Made by a program: the position numbers and the translations under genes
Notes under the pieces: generated by a model
Seen by the model: only the letters and a program-made list of their open reading frames with translations
Told to the model about the DNA's origin: nothing
Database searches by the model: none
Assembly: GCA_013054445.1 (NCBI GenBank)
Contig: JAAMPI010000957.1
Coordinates: 1-22,241, forward strand
Direction of reading: 5' to 3'
DNA: 22,241 nucleotides
DNA from: Cudoniella acicularis
Lineage: Eukaryota; Ascomycota; Leotiomycetes; Helotiales; Helotiaceae
Shown: piece by piece, positions 21,997 to 22,241 of the stretch
How positions within the stretch are numbered: the stretch's first letter is position 1
Layout of the letters: each line of letters opens with the position of its first letter

Positions 21997-22241
21997 TGTT
22001 GGGAATAGTGCCTAAGGCTAATATAGTAGTGGCAATTGGGGTGGCAAAGCTTAGAAATACAGGGCATTTACTACGGTATTTATAGGGGTCAGAGACCCCA
22101 AAGGTTCAGCTGCACAGGCCCTGTGGGCTCATCTGGACAGGGAATATAGGGTATTACTAGCATGTGATTCTAGGGAGTCTAGGGGCCGTAGGCCTCTATA
22201 TATATAGGGCACTTCTTTCTGTAGAATCAATGGAATAGCGA
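21997..22241 (+). mobile_element. Possible LTR of a retrotransposon, cut by the window edge
   Basis: A sharp change of character begins with TGTTGGGAATAGTGCC, resembling the TG-initiated start of a fungal LTR. It is followed by a region with a GGGGTC-AGA-GACCCC hairpin (22085-22099), a TATA-like CTCTATATATATAG near 22195 and a TCTGTAGAATCAATGGAATAG stretch like the R region start. The 3' end, any primer-binding site and gag-pol would lie beyond the window, so this is tentative. Confidence 0.4.

Overview
The window looks like nuclear DNA of a filamentous ascomycete (Pezizomycotina, probably a leotiomycete-type plant- or soil-associated fungus; the class is a guess). The genes carry 48-337 bp introns with GT..AG ends and CTAAC/CTGAC/CTAAT branch points. 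The families are typical of these fungi: Zn2Cys6 regulators, a CBM1 xylanase, a PL3 pectate lyase, HET-domain proteins, a DHA2 transporter and a TOK-type potassium channel. I saw no rRNA, tRNA, CRISPR array or bacterial-type operon.

Layout. (1) 135-2522 (+): a Zn2Cys6 transcription factor resembling regulators of carbohydrate use. (2) 2523-4177: gene-free DNA with a decayed inverted-repeat element (2868-3549) that has a small TA-flanked MITE nested in it. (3) 4178-5281 (-): a PL3 pectate lyase with a shifted frame and apparently a lost start codon. (4) 6599-8134 (-): an intact GH10 endo-xylanase with a C-terminal CBM1 and a 4-nt exon. (5) 8964-9198: second copy of the MITE. (6) 9429-11259 (-) and 12079-14054 (+): a second Zn2Cys6 regulator and a DHA2 transporter that diverge from one 820-bp promoter. 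(7) 14336-15022 (-) and 15522-17693 (+): a short gene encoding only the N-terminal Cys module seen in HET proteins, head to head with a full HET-domain gene that has a membrane-anchor-like N-terminus. (8) 18557-20666 (+): an outward-rectifier K+ channel gene. (9) 20667-22241: AT-rich DNA running into what looks like the start of an LTR.

How it fits together. The left half reads as a small plant-cell-wall cluster: a pectin-cleaving and a xylan-cleaving enzyme between two regulators, plus a transporter. Three of those five genes are broken by single-base indels (regulator 1, lyase, regulator 2), and the K+ channel appears to have one as well. Either the locus is decaying or the assembly has uncorrected small indels. 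The sequence alone cannot decide, but several of the sites lie in or beside short homopolymers. The right half (HET pair, K+ channel) is unrelated in function.

Exon boundaries were placed by hand from splice signals, reading phase and family motifs. Family names come from recognised motifs, not from a database search.
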